A stretch of DNA of 64,000 nt from JAKZVK01 sp965248255 (lineage in GTDB: Bacteria > Acidobacteriota > Terriglobia > Bryobacterales > UBA6623). The stretch spans positions 1,736,001-1,800,000 of the forward strand of contig CBDFIW010000004.1 of assembly GCA_965248255.1 (NCBI GenBank), read 5' to 3'. A model generated the notes under the pieces. That model was not told where the DNA came from. It did not search any database and saw only the letters and a list, made by a program, of their open reading frames with translations. Of the stretch, positions 8,129-16,773 are shown one piece after another (positions within the stretch are counted from its first letter, which is position 1; each line of letters starts with the position of its first letter). A program made the position numbers and the translations under genes.

Positions 8129-9207
8129 TTTTTGGTCACATTCTCTGAGAGATAATCCTTCAACCCGGGCCAGGCGTGCCACTCATCGAGGCGCGCGTAC
8201 ACCTCGGCCCACTCGACTCCATGCTGCCGGCCCTTGCGTCGCGCGTCCCATTCCATCCCCCACTCCTGCATGCGGGCATGGGCCTCGATGTCGCTGAGGC
8301 CGTCCAGATCCGGAACCGCCAGCCCCTGCTCGGTGAGCCGCGCACGCATCGACCGTCCCGCGCCGGCGCTCAAGCGGACATTGCGATGCAGCCAATACGA
8401 CCGCGCCTTTCGCGAGACGTTCGACTCGTCCAACTCGACCGCCACGTTCGGCTCGTAACCCTTGCCATAGTCGAAGCGCTGCGAGTAGAACTTGAACGGC
8501 ACCCGGTGGGGCTCGAGACCTAGCTTCGAATGCTCGGGATGGATGTTCCTCAGCCCCGCCATCCACACCGCCTCGCCTACCGCCCGCGCCACTTTGCGGT
8601 GGTCGGGGTTGCGGTCGTAGTGGCCCCACGGATGGTACGACATCACCACATCCGGCTGGAACTTGCGAATCAGCAGAATGAGCTGCGCGCGGATCTCCTT
8701 GTTCGGCGTCGGGTCCATGTAATCATTGCGCCAGTTCAGGCTAATGACGTCCTTGATGCCCAGGTTCTCCGTGGCCTCATAGGTCTCCCGCAGGTTGATC
8801 ATGTCGTTGTGCGGATAGCCGTGGCGGCCGTCCTTCTCGTCGTTCGAGACGCGGACGTAGTAGCCCTCCCAACCGGCGTCGGCCAGCCGTGTGATCAGCC
8901 CGGCGTGGCCCCAGTTCCAACTATGGTCGTCGTGGTGCGGGTGGATCACGAGGAAGGTCTTGCCCGGCGGCAGCGGCGGAAGCGGAAGTTTCGCTGCGAA
9001 CACAAGCCCGGGCGCGAGACCCAAAGCCAACAAGCAGAGAACCAGCAGCCCGTGGCAGACCGGCGAGCGCCGCTGTTCACAATGTAGGGGCACGGCATGC
9101 CGTGCCCGCCTGCCGCAACACGTAGGGGTACCGACCGAGCCTGACGAACAAACCTCACTTCCACCACGGGATGTTAGCGCGTTACGCGCGAAAGTTCCCA
9201 CAGTCAT
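8125..9207 (-). CDS. Exported PIG-L/LmbE-type deacetylase
   Basis: A family known to remove N-acetyl groups from sugars or amino sugars with Zn. HPHHDDHSWNWGHAG carries the first metal motif and SYHPWGHYDRNPDHRKVA the second. A hydrophobic leader (LLVLCLLALGLAPGLVFA) precedes the domain. The start is uncertain: ATG at 9207 overlaps the upstream stop as ATGA, the same geometry as the next gene, but places about 35 residues, including a GTAGGGGC palindrome (9083-9108), before the leader. The frame also stays open to 9261. A start closer to the leader with a non-ATG codon is possible. The substrate is not known. Confidence 0.75.
   Translation of the reverse strand: MTVGTFARNALTSRGGSEVCSSGSVGTPTCCGRRARHAVPLHCEQRRSPVCHGLLVLCLLALGLAPGLVFAAKLPLPPLPPGKTFLVIHPHHDDHSWNWGHAGLITRLADAGWEGYYVRVSNDEKDGRHGYPHNDMINLRETYEATENLGIKDVISLNWRNDYMDPTPNKEIRAQLILLIRKFQPDVVMSYHPWGHYDRNPDHRKVARAVGEAVWMAGLRNIHPEHSKLGLEPHRVPFKFYSQRFDYGKGYEPNVAVELDESNVSRKARSYWLHRNVRLSAGAGRSMRARLTEQGLAVPDLDGLSDIEAHARMQEWGMEWDARRKGRQHGVEWAEVYARLDEWHAWPGLKDYLSENVTKK
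9083..9108 (+). repeat. REP-like palindrome 1 (GTAGGGGC type)
   Basis: TGTAGGGGC followed by the self-complementary GGGCACGGCATGCCGTGCCC (9088-9107). It lies in the leader region of a PIG-L gene. Relatives occur at 11182, 20167, 24731, 38545, 40404 and 41036. Confidence 0.7.
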
Positions 9208-10133
9208 TGCGTCACCGCATTCTGCCCGAGGTACTCCCTCAATCCCGGCAAGTGGTGCCACTCATCCATGAAATAAAACACCTCGGCATACTTCACACCA
9301 TTCTCTTTTCCCCGCTTGGCCGAGATCCACTCCATCAGGAACTCCTGTGCCCGCTCGTGCGTTTCGAGGTCCGACAGCCCGTCAAACGCCGCGATCTTGA
9401 GCCCCTCCGCATCGAGCCGTTCGCGAATGCTCCGGCCCGAGCCCGCGCTGACGCGAATCTTGTGCAGCCGGTAGGCTTTCCCCTTGCGCGCCACATGGCT
9501 CTCGTTCAACTCGATGGCGATGTTCGGAACGTAGCCCCGGCCATAGTCACTGCGGTGCGAGTAGTAGCGATAAGGCACGCGATGCGGTGCAAGCTCCATC
9601 TTGCGGTGATCGGGCCGCACATTCCCAAGCCCTGCCAGCCACACGGCTTCGCCCACGGCCCAAGCCACCTTGCGATGGTCGGGGTTGCGGTCATAGTTGC
9701 CCCACGCGTTGTACGACATCACCACATCGGGGCGGTACTTGCGGATCAGCAAGATGAGTTGGTCACGCAGCTCAATGTGCGGGATCGAGTCCATGTGGTC
9801 GTTGCGCCAATTGAGGCTGATCACCTCATCGAGACCCAGGTGCGCGGTGGCCACGAGCGTGTCTTCGTAGTTCCCAATGTCGTTGCCGCCCCAGCCGCGG
9901 CCGCCGTCCTTCTCGTCATTCGAGACTCGCACGAAGACGCCCTGGTAGCCCGCGTCAACCATCTTCGCGATCAAGCCGGCAAACCCGTACTGCCAGGAAT
10001 GGTCATCATGATGCGGCTGAATGACCATCAGCCGCTTGCCCACCGGGATCTCACCCAGCGGCAACCGAGCAGCGGCAGACGCGGCGGAGGCAGTCCCCAG
10101 CAAAGCGATCACGAGTGTTGCGGTTCGGCGCAT
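9204..10133 (-). CDS. Exported PIG-L/LmbE-type deacetylase
   Basis: 309 residues. The ATG at 10133 opens a good signal peptide (MRRTATLVIALLGTASAASA). The metal motif QPHHDDHSW is at 40-47 (HHDD 41-44) and YDRNPDHRKVAWAV is at 148-160, with the Asp-His pair at 152-153, so the catalytic set appears complete. It resembles the neighbours at 8125 and 10177 along its whole length (shared SNDEKDG, VISLNWRND, LILLIRK), so the run arose by tandem duplication. It probably acts on an acetylated sugar or glycoconjugate outside the cytoplasm; the substrate is inferred only at that level. Confidence 0.82.
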   Translation of the reverse strand: MRRTATLVIALLGTASAASAAARLPLGEIPVGKRLMVIQPHHDDHSWQYGFAGLIAKMVDAGYQGVFVRVSNDEKDGGRGWGGNDIGNYEDTLVATAHLGLDEVISLNWRNDHMDSIPHIELRDQLILLIRKYRPDVVMSYNAWGNYDRNPDHRKVAWAVGEAVWLAGLGNVRPDHRKMELAPHRVPYRYYSHRSDYGRGYVPNIAIELNESHVARKGKAYRLHKIRVSAGSGRSIRERLDAEGLKIAAFDGLSDLETHERAQEFLMEWISAKRGKENGVKYAEVFYFMDEWHHLPGLREYLGQNAVTQ

Positions 10134-10176
10134 TATTGTTTTACGGCGGATGGCTTGTGGACGATGGCTCTGCGCC

Positions 10177-11124
10177 TCATGGCTCCACGGCGTTTTCCGA
10201 GATGTACTGCTTCAGCCCCGGCAGATGGTCCCACTCGCCGAGGTAGTAGAAAACCTCGGCGTACTCGACGCCGCTTTCGCGTCCGTAACGGGCGGAACTC
10301 CAGTACATATACCACTTTTCAATGCGCTCGATCGCTTCGGCGTCGCTCAAGCCCTCGAGACCCGGCACTGTCAACCCGCGCGACTTCAACTCCTCGCGGA
10401 TGGCCCGGGCCCCCGCGGGACGGAAGTAGATGTTCCGGTGCGCCCACAGCCCCTTGGCCTTGCGCTCCACGTGGTCGCGGCTGTGCTCGATCGCGATGTT
10501 CGGCTCGTGCCCCTTGCCGTAGTCGCCGCGGTGGGTGAAGTAGGCGTGCGGCACGCGATGTGGCTCGACGCCGAGCTTGAGGTGTTCGGGACGAATGTTA
10601 GCGTATCCGGCCATCCAGACGGCTTCGGCCACCGCGCGGGCCACCTTGCGGTGGTCCGGGTTGCGGTCGTAGTGGCCCCAGGGGTCCCACGACATCACAG
10701 CGTCGGGACGCAGCTTGCGAATCAGCAGGATCAATTGCGCCCGCAGTTCCTTTATCGGCGTGGGGTCCATGTAGTCGTTGCGCCAGTTGAGGCTGATGAC
10801 GTCTTTGATCCCGAGGTGCGCGACCGCGGTCTGGGCCTCGCGCAGATTGACCATGTCGTTGTGCGGGTAGCCGTGAGGCCCGTCCTTCTCATCGTTCGAG
10901 ACCCTGACGAAGTAGCCTCGGTAGCCCTCGTCGATCATCCGCGAGACCAGCCCCGCGAAGCCCCACTGCCACGAATGATCATCGTGGTGCGGCTCGATGA
11001 TCATCAGCACCTCGCCCGGCGGGGTGTCACCCATGGGCACGCGGTCTGCCGCTTGCCCAACGCAAAGCCAGGCCAAGCCCGCGATCCGCAGAGCCCAGCT
11101 TGTGGCTCCTCGAAGCCGCTTCAC
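10177..11124 (-). CDS. Exported PIG-L/LmbE-type deacetylase, first of the array
   Basis: The frame is open to 11268, but the leader begins at a GTG at 11124 (VKRLRGATSWALRIAGLAWL), giving 315 residues and removing a stretch that overlaps intergenic repeats. Metal motif EPHHDDHSWQWG near the N-terminus and WDPWGHYDRNPDHRKVARA in the middle; both are intact. The C-terminal part (WSSARYGRESGVEYAEVFYY) matches its paralogue downstream. It is divergent from the sialidase-like gene at 11257, so the two may serve one glycan-processing pathway (inference from context). Confidence 0.78.
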   Translation of the reverse strand: MKRLRGATSWALRIAGLAWLCVGQAADRVPMGDTPPGEVLMIIEPHHDDHSWQWGFAGLVSRMIDEGYRGYFVRVSNDEKDGPHGYPHNDMVNLREAQTAVAHLGIKDVISLNWRNDYMDPTPIKELRAQLILLIRKLRPDAVMSWDPWGHYDRNPDHRKVARAVAEAVWMAGYANIRPEHLKLGVEPHRVPHAYFTHRGDYGKGHEPNIAIEHSRDHVERKAKGLWAHRNIYFRPAGARAIREELKSRGLTVPGLEGLSDAEAIERIEKWYMYWSSARYGRESGVEYAEVFYYLGEWDHLPGLKQYISENAVEP

Positions 11125-11181
11125 GCACGCGATTGTCGCAAATCGAACCCGAGCAAGGAACGCCGTGGGTTCGTCGTTGAT

Positions 11182-11210
11182 TGTAGGGGCGGACCGCTGC
11201 GTCCGCCCTT
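11182..11210 (+). repeat. REP-like palindrome 2, changed stem
   Basis: TGTAGGGGC head as in the other copies, but the stem is GGGCGGAC (11187-11194) pairing with GTCCGCCC (11201-11208). Both arms changed together, so pairing is kept. It lies between divergent genes. Confidence 0.6.
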
Positions 11211-11256
11211 CTGTACTCTCGTCCCGGTGTACAATGGACGCCTCAGGAGAACCGCC

Positions 11257-12441
11257 ATGACCCCACAAAGAACTCGTCGTGAGTTGCTCCGGACCGCCCC
11301 GGCCGCCCTAGCCGGCTCGGTCCTCGCTGGAAGCGCCGCCGTCACCACGGCCGAAGGCAAACCCTTCGCCGCAAGCGGTCTCAACGGTTGCCAACTGTTG
11401 CCCGGCGCGCAGTTCCATGTGGCTATTGACGATAAGGGGCTCTGGCCCAATCTCACCAAGCTGCCGAATGGCGATCTGGCGGCAGCCGTCTACAACCACC
11501 CCAGCCACGGGTACGGAAGCAATAGCGACGTTGAACTATGGGTCAGCCAGGATCGCGGCGTCAACTGGGCGTTGCGGAGCAAGATCACCGATCATCCCGA
11601 GGAGCCCAACGCGATTCGTATGAATCACGCCGTGGGTCTGAACGCGGATGGAGACCTCGTGGCCATCGTCAGCGGTTACCACGAGGGGCAGAAGAAACCT
11701 TTTCTCCCACTGCAGCGCTGCATATCGAGCGACAACGGCAAAACCTGGCGACGGGACCTGCTCGACATCAAGCTCGTCCCCCATGGTGACATCTTCCCGC
11801 TACCCGACGGGCGCCTCGTCTGTCCCATGTACATCGGCACCAACAAAAAACCACCGGGACGCCGCTCCGCCGTCTTCTTCAGCAAAGACGGGGGCCTGAC
11901 CTGGGGCGGCGAGCGAGCCGTGGCGGAAGTCGGCGAGACGCACATCATCCGCCGCCGCGCGGGCAACTGGCTGGCGGTCGGGCGGACGAGCTGTCTCGAC
12001 CGCATGGACGATGTGTTGCCGCACGGCAGCGGCGAAGTCCTGTTCGAATCGAGCGACGAGGGCAAAACCTGGTCGCCGCCGAAGCCGTTATCGCCCCAGG
12101 GGCAAGAGAATGCGCAGCTGTTGGAATTGGCCGACGGACGGCTGCTGTGCTCCTTCACAAGCCGCATTCCCGGTTTGTTTGGTGTGGTGTTGCGTATGAG
12201 CAGCGACGCCGGCAAGTCATGGTCGTATCCGGTCGTATTGCTGTCGGCGCCGCACCGCGATTGGCACAAGACCGACTGTGGCTACCCGTCTAGCGTGCAG
12301 CTCGACGACGGCTCGATTGTTACGGCCTACTACTTCGGCCCGAAGGAACCCAAATGGGCCGCCTACGGTCTTCCCTGGCACCAGCGTTATCACATGGGTG
12401 TGGCGCGTTGGGACCTGTCTGTTTGGCCCGAAGACGCCTGA
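11257..12441 (+). CDS. Tat-exported sialidase/BNR-repeat protein
   Basis: 394 residues from ATG 11257, which starts a twin-arginine-like leader (TRRELLRTAPAALAGSVLAG); the frame open far upstream is chance. Asp-box repeats of the sialidase beta-propeller are seen several times: SQDRGVNW, SSDNGKTW, SKDGGLTWGG, SSDEGKTWSPP and SSDAGKSWSYP. Family members are exo-sialidases or related glycan-binding propellers; activity cannot be assigned because the arginine triad was not traced. The divergent neighbours are exported deacetylases, which fits degradation of acetylated glycans. Confidence 0.8.
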   Translation: MTPQRTRRELLRTAPAALAGSVLAGSAAVTTAEGKPFAASGLNGCQLLPGAQFHVAIDDKGLWPNLTKLPNGDLAAAVYNHPSHGYGSNSDVELWVSQDRGVNWALRSKITDHPEEPNAIRMNHAVGLNADGDLVAIVSGYHEGQKKPFLPLQRCISSDNGKTWRRDLLDIKLVPHGDIFPLPDGRLVCPMYIGTNKKPPGRRSAVFFSKDGGLTWGGERAVAEVGETHIIRRRAGNWLAVGRTSCLDRMDDVLPHGSGEVLFESSDEGKTWSPPKPLSPQGQENAQLLELADGRLLCSFTSRIPGLFGVVLRMSSDAGKSWSYPVVLLSAPHRDWHKTDCGYPSSVQLDDGSIVTAYYFGPKEPKWAAYGLPWHQRYHMGVARWDLSVWPEDA

Positions 12442-12523
12442 CCGTCTAACAGCGAGGACTTGCAACCCAATCCATGCTGCCTCCCCACGTTTCAATAACT
12501 AGAATACGAATCGAACCCAATGC

Positions 12524-12556
12524 ATCCGTGTTCATCTGCGTTCATCTGTGGTTCCA
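12524..12556. repeat. Dispersed repeat fragment
   Basis: ATCCGTGTTCATCTGCGTTC and the following ATCTGTGGTTCC contain the internal repeat TTCATCTG. I know similar strings as an intergenic repeat in several soil-bacterial genomes. Only one copy is seen here. Confidence 0.3.
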
Positions 12557-12607
12557 AGGTCTTGCTTAGCGGCTCTACCTGCGGGCGCTTACGCTAGACT
12601 TGGTTCG

Positions 12608-13825
12608 ATGAATCATCACGAGATGGTGGAAGCGCGGGGACATCTGGTCGACTCCAACGTCATGGAGCGGATGTTCGACACGATCGTCTCCCACGGCGGG
12701 GCGTTCGAGGTGGAAGAGTTCCACATCGGCCGCACCAATGTCGACGAGTCATTCATGAGGATGCGGGTCGAAGCCCCCTCGGAAGGGGCGATGACCGACC
12801 TGCTCGAGGACTTGATCGATCTTGGCTGCGGCACGGAAGGCCGCGAAGACGCCACCATCCGCGGTATCGAAAAGGACCGTTGCGCGCCGCTGGATTTCTA
12901 TTCGACGACAAACCACCGCACGCAAGTGCGGCTGGCCGGCCATTGGGTCGACGTCGGCAAGCAGCGCATGGACGCCGGCATTGTCGCCACTCCCGACGGC
13001 GGCGCGGAATGCCGCAAGCTGCGCGATCTCAAGGCAGGTGACCGTGTTGTCTGCGGACACGCCGGGATCCGCGTGCTGCCGGAGTCGAAGGAACGGGATC
13101 GCTTAGCATTCGCTTTCATGTCGCACGGCGTCTCGTCGGAGCGCCAGGTCGAGACCGCGGTGAACCAGACCGCGGGCCTGATCCGCGAAACAAAGGGCGC
13201 CGGCAGCCGCGTCGTGATCGTGGCCGGGCCGGTGGTCGTGCACACCGGCGCGCAGTCGGCGCTGGCGTCGCTGATTCGCCGCGGGTATGTCGATTGCCTG
13301 TTGGCCGGGAACGCGCTGGGCGTCCACGACGCCGAGGCGGCGCTGCTGGGTACGTCGCTGGGTATCCGCCTGTCGGACGGACGGCAGGCCGAGTACGGCC
13401 ACCGCAACCACATGAGGGCGATCAACACGGTCTACCACTGTGGCGGCATCCGGCAGGCGGTAGAGGAAGGCAAGATTGCTTCGGGCGTCTTGTATGAATG
13501 CGTGAAGAACAACGTGCCCTATGTTCTGGCGGGGAGTCTACGCGACGACGGGCCGTTGCCCGAGACCGTCACCGACATGAATGAGGCCCAGGAGATGTAC
13601 GCCCAACAACTCGCAGACGCCGGTCTGGTGATTTGCCTGGGCTCGATGCTGCACTCGATTGCGACCGGCAACATGCTGCCTTCGTGGGTGAAGTTGATCT
13701 GCGTGGACATCAACCCCGCTGTTGTCACCAAGGTGTCCGACCGCGGCACAGGCCAGGCGATCGGCGTCGTAACCGACGTGGGCCTGTTCTTGCATCTGTT
13801 AAACCTCACTTTGAGCCCGGTGTGA
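12608..13825 (+). CDS. LOR/SDH-type enzyme, ornithine cyclodeaminase-like (TIGR00300 family)
   Basis: 405 residues from ATG 12608 (MNHHEMVEARGHLVDS). The N-terminal half has the LOR/SDH conserved region (GGAFEVEEFHIGRTNVDESF, then MRMRV and a small alpha/beta domain). The C-terminal half is Rossmann-like (VVIVAGPVVVHTGAQSALAS; CLLAGNALGVHDAEAALLGT). The family includes archaeal ornithine cyclodeaminase and the C-terminal part of cyanobacterial ArgZ/AgrE, turning ornithine into proline and ammonia with NAD; that function is transferred from the family. Its length is normal for the family. It stands alone between a sialidase-like gene and a 400-base gap. Confidence 0.75.
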   Translation: MNHHEMVEARGHLVDSNVMERMFDTIVSHGGAFEVEEFHIGRTNVDESFMRMRVEAPSEGAMTDLLEDLIDLGCGTEGREDATIRGIEKDRCAPLDFYSTTNHRTQVRLAGHWVDVGKQRMDAGIVATPDGGAECRKLRDLKAGDRVVCGHAGIRVLPESKERDRLAFAFMSHGVSSERQVETAVNQTAGLIRETKGAGSRVVIVAGPVVVHTGAQSALASLIRRGYVDCLLAGNALGVHDAEAALLGTSLGIRLSDGRQAEYGHRNHMRAINTVYHCGGIRQAVEEGKIASGVLYECVKNNVPYVLAGSLRDDGPLPETVTDMNEAQEMYAQQLADAGLVICLGSMLHSIATGNMLPSWVKLICVDINPAVVTKVSDRGTGQAIGVVTDVGLFLHLLNLTLSPV

Positions 13826-14233
13826 GCGGCCGCTTGTTCGGCACGGTGTGGACCGGTCCGAAATGGGCGAGCTGAATGGCTCCCCAATGGGTCCTCCCTC
13901 CGCTGGTGATCTACGCCGTTGGGGCGCACTCGGAAACTCCGATTACTATCACTAGTTCCAAAGTACTATTACTACCGTAGAACGTTAGGTTCGATTTGGG
14001 CTGGGATGACGATTGCTTCTTGACGCCCAGTGGCAGTGGGGCTATTCTTTAAGTGACCTGCTCGAGCTGACGGCCAGGAACCGTCCCGGACTGCCGTCTT
14101 ATCCCTCGGTGAAGCGAAGCCGGATATCGGCTCCGAGCAGCCCGCGCACTGACGCTTGGAAGCGTGCTATGCAAGTTCCGTCGATCCAAAACTTTGTCGC
14201 CTCCGCTCCGATCCGCATCATTGGAGATCCGTC
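13826..14233. other. Intergenic region
   Basis: About 400 bases without a convincing gene. I see no clear repeat, RNA gene or strong promoter. It presumably carries the promoter for the exported protein at 14234. Confidence 0.4.
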
Positions 14234-14817
14234 ATGAAAACCGCTGAGCTGAATCACGGGTGTATGAGACTTCCATCAGGCGCCCGCCTCCCGTACTCTG
14301 GAGGGAGTCTAGCGCTCGTTGTGCTTTCGTTGCTCGCGGCGAGCACCGCGGCGTTGGGGCAGGACCTCTCGGCCGGATCACGGCCACGAGGGTTCGAACG
14401 GGTCCCTTTCGACCTCGACCGGTTCGCTGAGCAGTCGGACGTGATCGTTCGAGGCATCGTCTCGAGCAAGCAGTCGAAGTGGGTGGACCGAGTCATCTAC
14501 ACGCACTACGACCTGGTGGTTCAGGAAACAATTCATGGTGAAGCCCAGAGCAGTCTTACGGTCGCGGTGCCGGGGGGGCAATCGGCAACATTGGCCTTGC
14601 GGTACCGGGCGCGCCGAACCTGAAAATCGGGGACGAAATCGTCTTCTTTGGTCAATCTTTCGAAGGTCAGCCAAGCTTCAAGCCTGTTGGGCTCGGGGCG
14701 GGCGTTGTTCCCGTGATTCAGGGAAGCGGCAGCAGCGGGGCGTCTACGGTGGCACCAAGAGGAAAGCCGGAGGACCTGGATGATTTCTTGAATGAAGTGC
14801 GGTCGACAGGGCAGTAG
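14234..14817 (+). pseudogene. Exported protein, frameshifted in a run of seven G
   Basis: ATG 14234 opens a leader (SLALVVLSLLAASTAALG) and a domain reading FDLDRFAEQSDVIVRGIVSS, then YTHYDLVVQETIHGE and LTVAVPGG. At the run of seven G (14572-14578) the frame breaks; adding one base restores GGAIGNIGLAVPGAPNLKIG, DEIVFFGQSFEGQP and so on to the TAG at 14815-14817, for about 195 residues. This layout (signal, export domain, upstream of a metzincin) is one I associate with matrixin neighbours, but no function is known. It is followed 24 bases later by the metzincin gene, so they are likely co-transcribed. The shift may be real or a homopolymer sequencing error. Confidence 0.6.
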
Positions 14818-14841
14818 CAAGGAGCGGTCGAGGAGGAGACT

Positions 14842-16773
14842 ATGAGCCGAAAAACGATGCAGAAGGCGAAAGGTTCGTTCCTGCCGTTGCTTTCCTTGTT
14901 GCTGTTGGTGCTAGCGTTCACGTGGGTCGGTACATTCACCCCGACCAATCTCAACGCCGGGGACAATCTCGATATGCAGCCTGTTGAGGGCGGCCAGATC
15001 TTCGATTTGCGTTGGGACCCGAGGCTGTTTGATGCGGTGCTTAGCCCACCGGGGTTCATTGAGTGGTTTCATAATCCATCCGGGATTCCGGGCGGCCTTA
15101 ATCAGAGTGCTTTCGAAACAGAAATGGAGACGTCTTTCAACAATTGGGAAGCCATCGGTAGTCTGCCCGGGTCGCCGCTTGTTCCGGTCGTCAACCAAGG
15201 ACCAATGTCAACCACGGCAAGCCCTATGACGTTGGATGGCATCAACACCGTTGGGTGGATTGCGGTCGACTTCGGCGGCTTCCTTGCACGGGCTCCCTGT
15301 TACTTCTTGACGGCGGACACGACGACGATCGATGTCAGTGGAGATACGCACTTGCCCACCGATGACGTGGGAGGAACGATCCCGTTTCCGGGCGCTATCG
15401 GCGTGACTTATCCTCCCGGCACCGCGGTTGATTGCTGGATGGAGTTTGATTCCCTCGATACCTGGTCGACCGCGGCGGGGCCCGTCCCGAATCAGTTCGA
15501 TGTTCAGTCGGTCGCAACACACGAAGATGGTCACTTTCTCGGTGGGTCCCATTCAACGGTGGGTCTCGCCTCGCCCCTGAACGCTGAGACCGCGACGATG
15601 GTGCCGATTGGGACCAGCAACAACATCGACCTTCGAAGTTTGGCGGAAGACGACATCGCATCGATGATCAGAACCTATGCCAGAAACTCGACGCCACCAG
15701 GCCCACAAACCGTGGGCGGCCGAGGACTCATTGAATTCACACTAGGCAAGGGCGCGGCGTGTGAACCCGCGACGGGTGTTTCGGTCTGGGCGTATGAGAC
15801 GGCCGGAGGGATCGATGGCGCGAACCGCGTCGAGACGTTCAGCGGATCACAATTCCGAGATCCTCTCGGCGATCCCTTTGACGGGTCGGTCAAGCTAAAT
15901 GTGCCGCCCGGAGGCCCCTACACAATCTACGCGCGCACGCTGGAAGACAACGGCACGTCGTCCGCGGGAGCTTACTCGGCGTTTCGGTATAGCTTGACAA
16001 CAATCAACTCCAACTCGATGGAGCCGAACGCTTTAACACAGGAGTTTGACAACCTGGCCACGGTCACCTCCATTGGGGATGGTGATACGGTGGACCTGGG
16101 GACCGTTGGCATCCTTGGTTGCTGGGTTCCCGTTCCCGTTTCGGACATCGACTTGGCGGTGACCGCGTCCACGGCGCCGCCGACGGCCACATTGGGTGGC
16201 TCGATCTCCGTGACCTCGAGCTTTACCAACCTGGGAACAGCGGCTGCCGGGTCATTCGAGGTAGGCATCTACTTCTCGGCAGACGCCATCATCAATACCG
16301 ACGATGCCTTCTCGGGCTTCACCTGCTCGATCGGCAGTTTGGCAGATGGCGCCAGCGATTCGTGCGACGGAACCGCTTCTGTGCCGGCGGTGGCTCCCGG
16401 CACCTACTTTGTCGGAGCACTGACTGACATCCAGAACGTCATTCCAGAAGTTGACGAGCTGAACAATGCACCGGTGGCGCCACCACAGGTCATCGTTTCC
16501 TCCGACCCGCTCAACCCGATTGTCAACGGCAGTTTCGAGACAGGAGATTTCAGCGGCTGGAACATCAAGGAGCTAAGCCGGCAATCGAACCCGCAGTTAC
16601 CCTTGACGGTCGACACGGCGGGGGTCGACTACCCGGCGCCCGTGTTTTCCTGTGGCTTCGGCTGCGCGCTCGATTATTTCACGAGTGCGCCAACCGACGG
16701 GGTTTTCGCCGCTCTGCATGATTTCAACGGCGATGACCTGGGAACGGTTATTGAATCCCGCAAATTATTATGA
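14842..16773 (+). CDS. Secreted metzincin-type protease with CARDB domain, N-terminal part (split by IS630 copy 3)
   Basis: Starts after a strong site (GGAGGAG just upstream). Leader: FLPLLSLLLLVLAFTWVGTF. The catalytic domain carries HEDGHFLGGSH at residues 227-237, the HExxHxxGxxH zinc motif of metzincins (H227, E228, H231, H237), with a possible Met-turn in ATMVPIG. After a carboxypeptidase-like Ig region come a CARDB domain (about 434-555, SDIDLAVTASTAPPTATLGG to EVDELNN) and an NGSFETGDFSGW domain of the carbohydrate-binding-like type. At 16749-16750 (TA) IS630 copy 3 enters and the frame ends in it. Rejoined to 17847-19477, it encodes 1179 residues in one frame. The fragment keeps the protease domain. 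Confidence 0.82.
   Translation: MSRKTMQKAKGSFLPLLSLLLLVLAFTWVGTFTPTNLNAGDNLDMQPVEGGQIFDLRWDPRLFDAVLSPPGFIEWFHNPSGIPGGLNQSAFETEMETSFNNWEAIGSLPGSPLVPVVNQGPMSTTASPMTLDGINTVGWIAVDFGGFLARAPCYFLTADTTTIDVSGDTHLPTDDVGGTIPFPGAIGVTYPPGTAVDCWMEFDSLDTWSTAAGPVPNQFDVQSVATHEDGHFLGGSHSTVGLASPLNAETATMVPIGTSNNIDLRSLAEDDIASMIRTYARNSTPPGPQTVGGRGLIEFTLGKGAACEPATGVSVWAYETAGGIDGANRVETFSGSQFRDPLGDPFDGSVKLNVPPGGPYTIYARTLEDNGTSSAGAYSAFRYSLTTINSNSMEPNALTQEFDNLATVTSIGDGDTVDLGTVGILGCWVPVPVSDIDLAVTASTAPPTATLGGSISVTSSFTNLGTAAAGSFEVGIYFSADAIINTDDAFSGFTCSIGSLADGASDSCDGTASVPAVAPGTYFVGALTDIQNVIPEVDELNNAPVAPPQVIVSSDPLNPIVNGSFETGDFSGWNIKELSRQSNPQLPLTVDTAGVDYPAPVFSCGFGCALDYFTSAPTDGVFAALHDFNGDDLGTVIESRKLL

Noticed and set aside
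10021..11256. Long in-frame upstream extension of the sialidase-like gene (more than 400 codons)
   Set aside because: It runs antisense through the PIG-L gene at 10177; the Tat leader at 11257 marks the true start.
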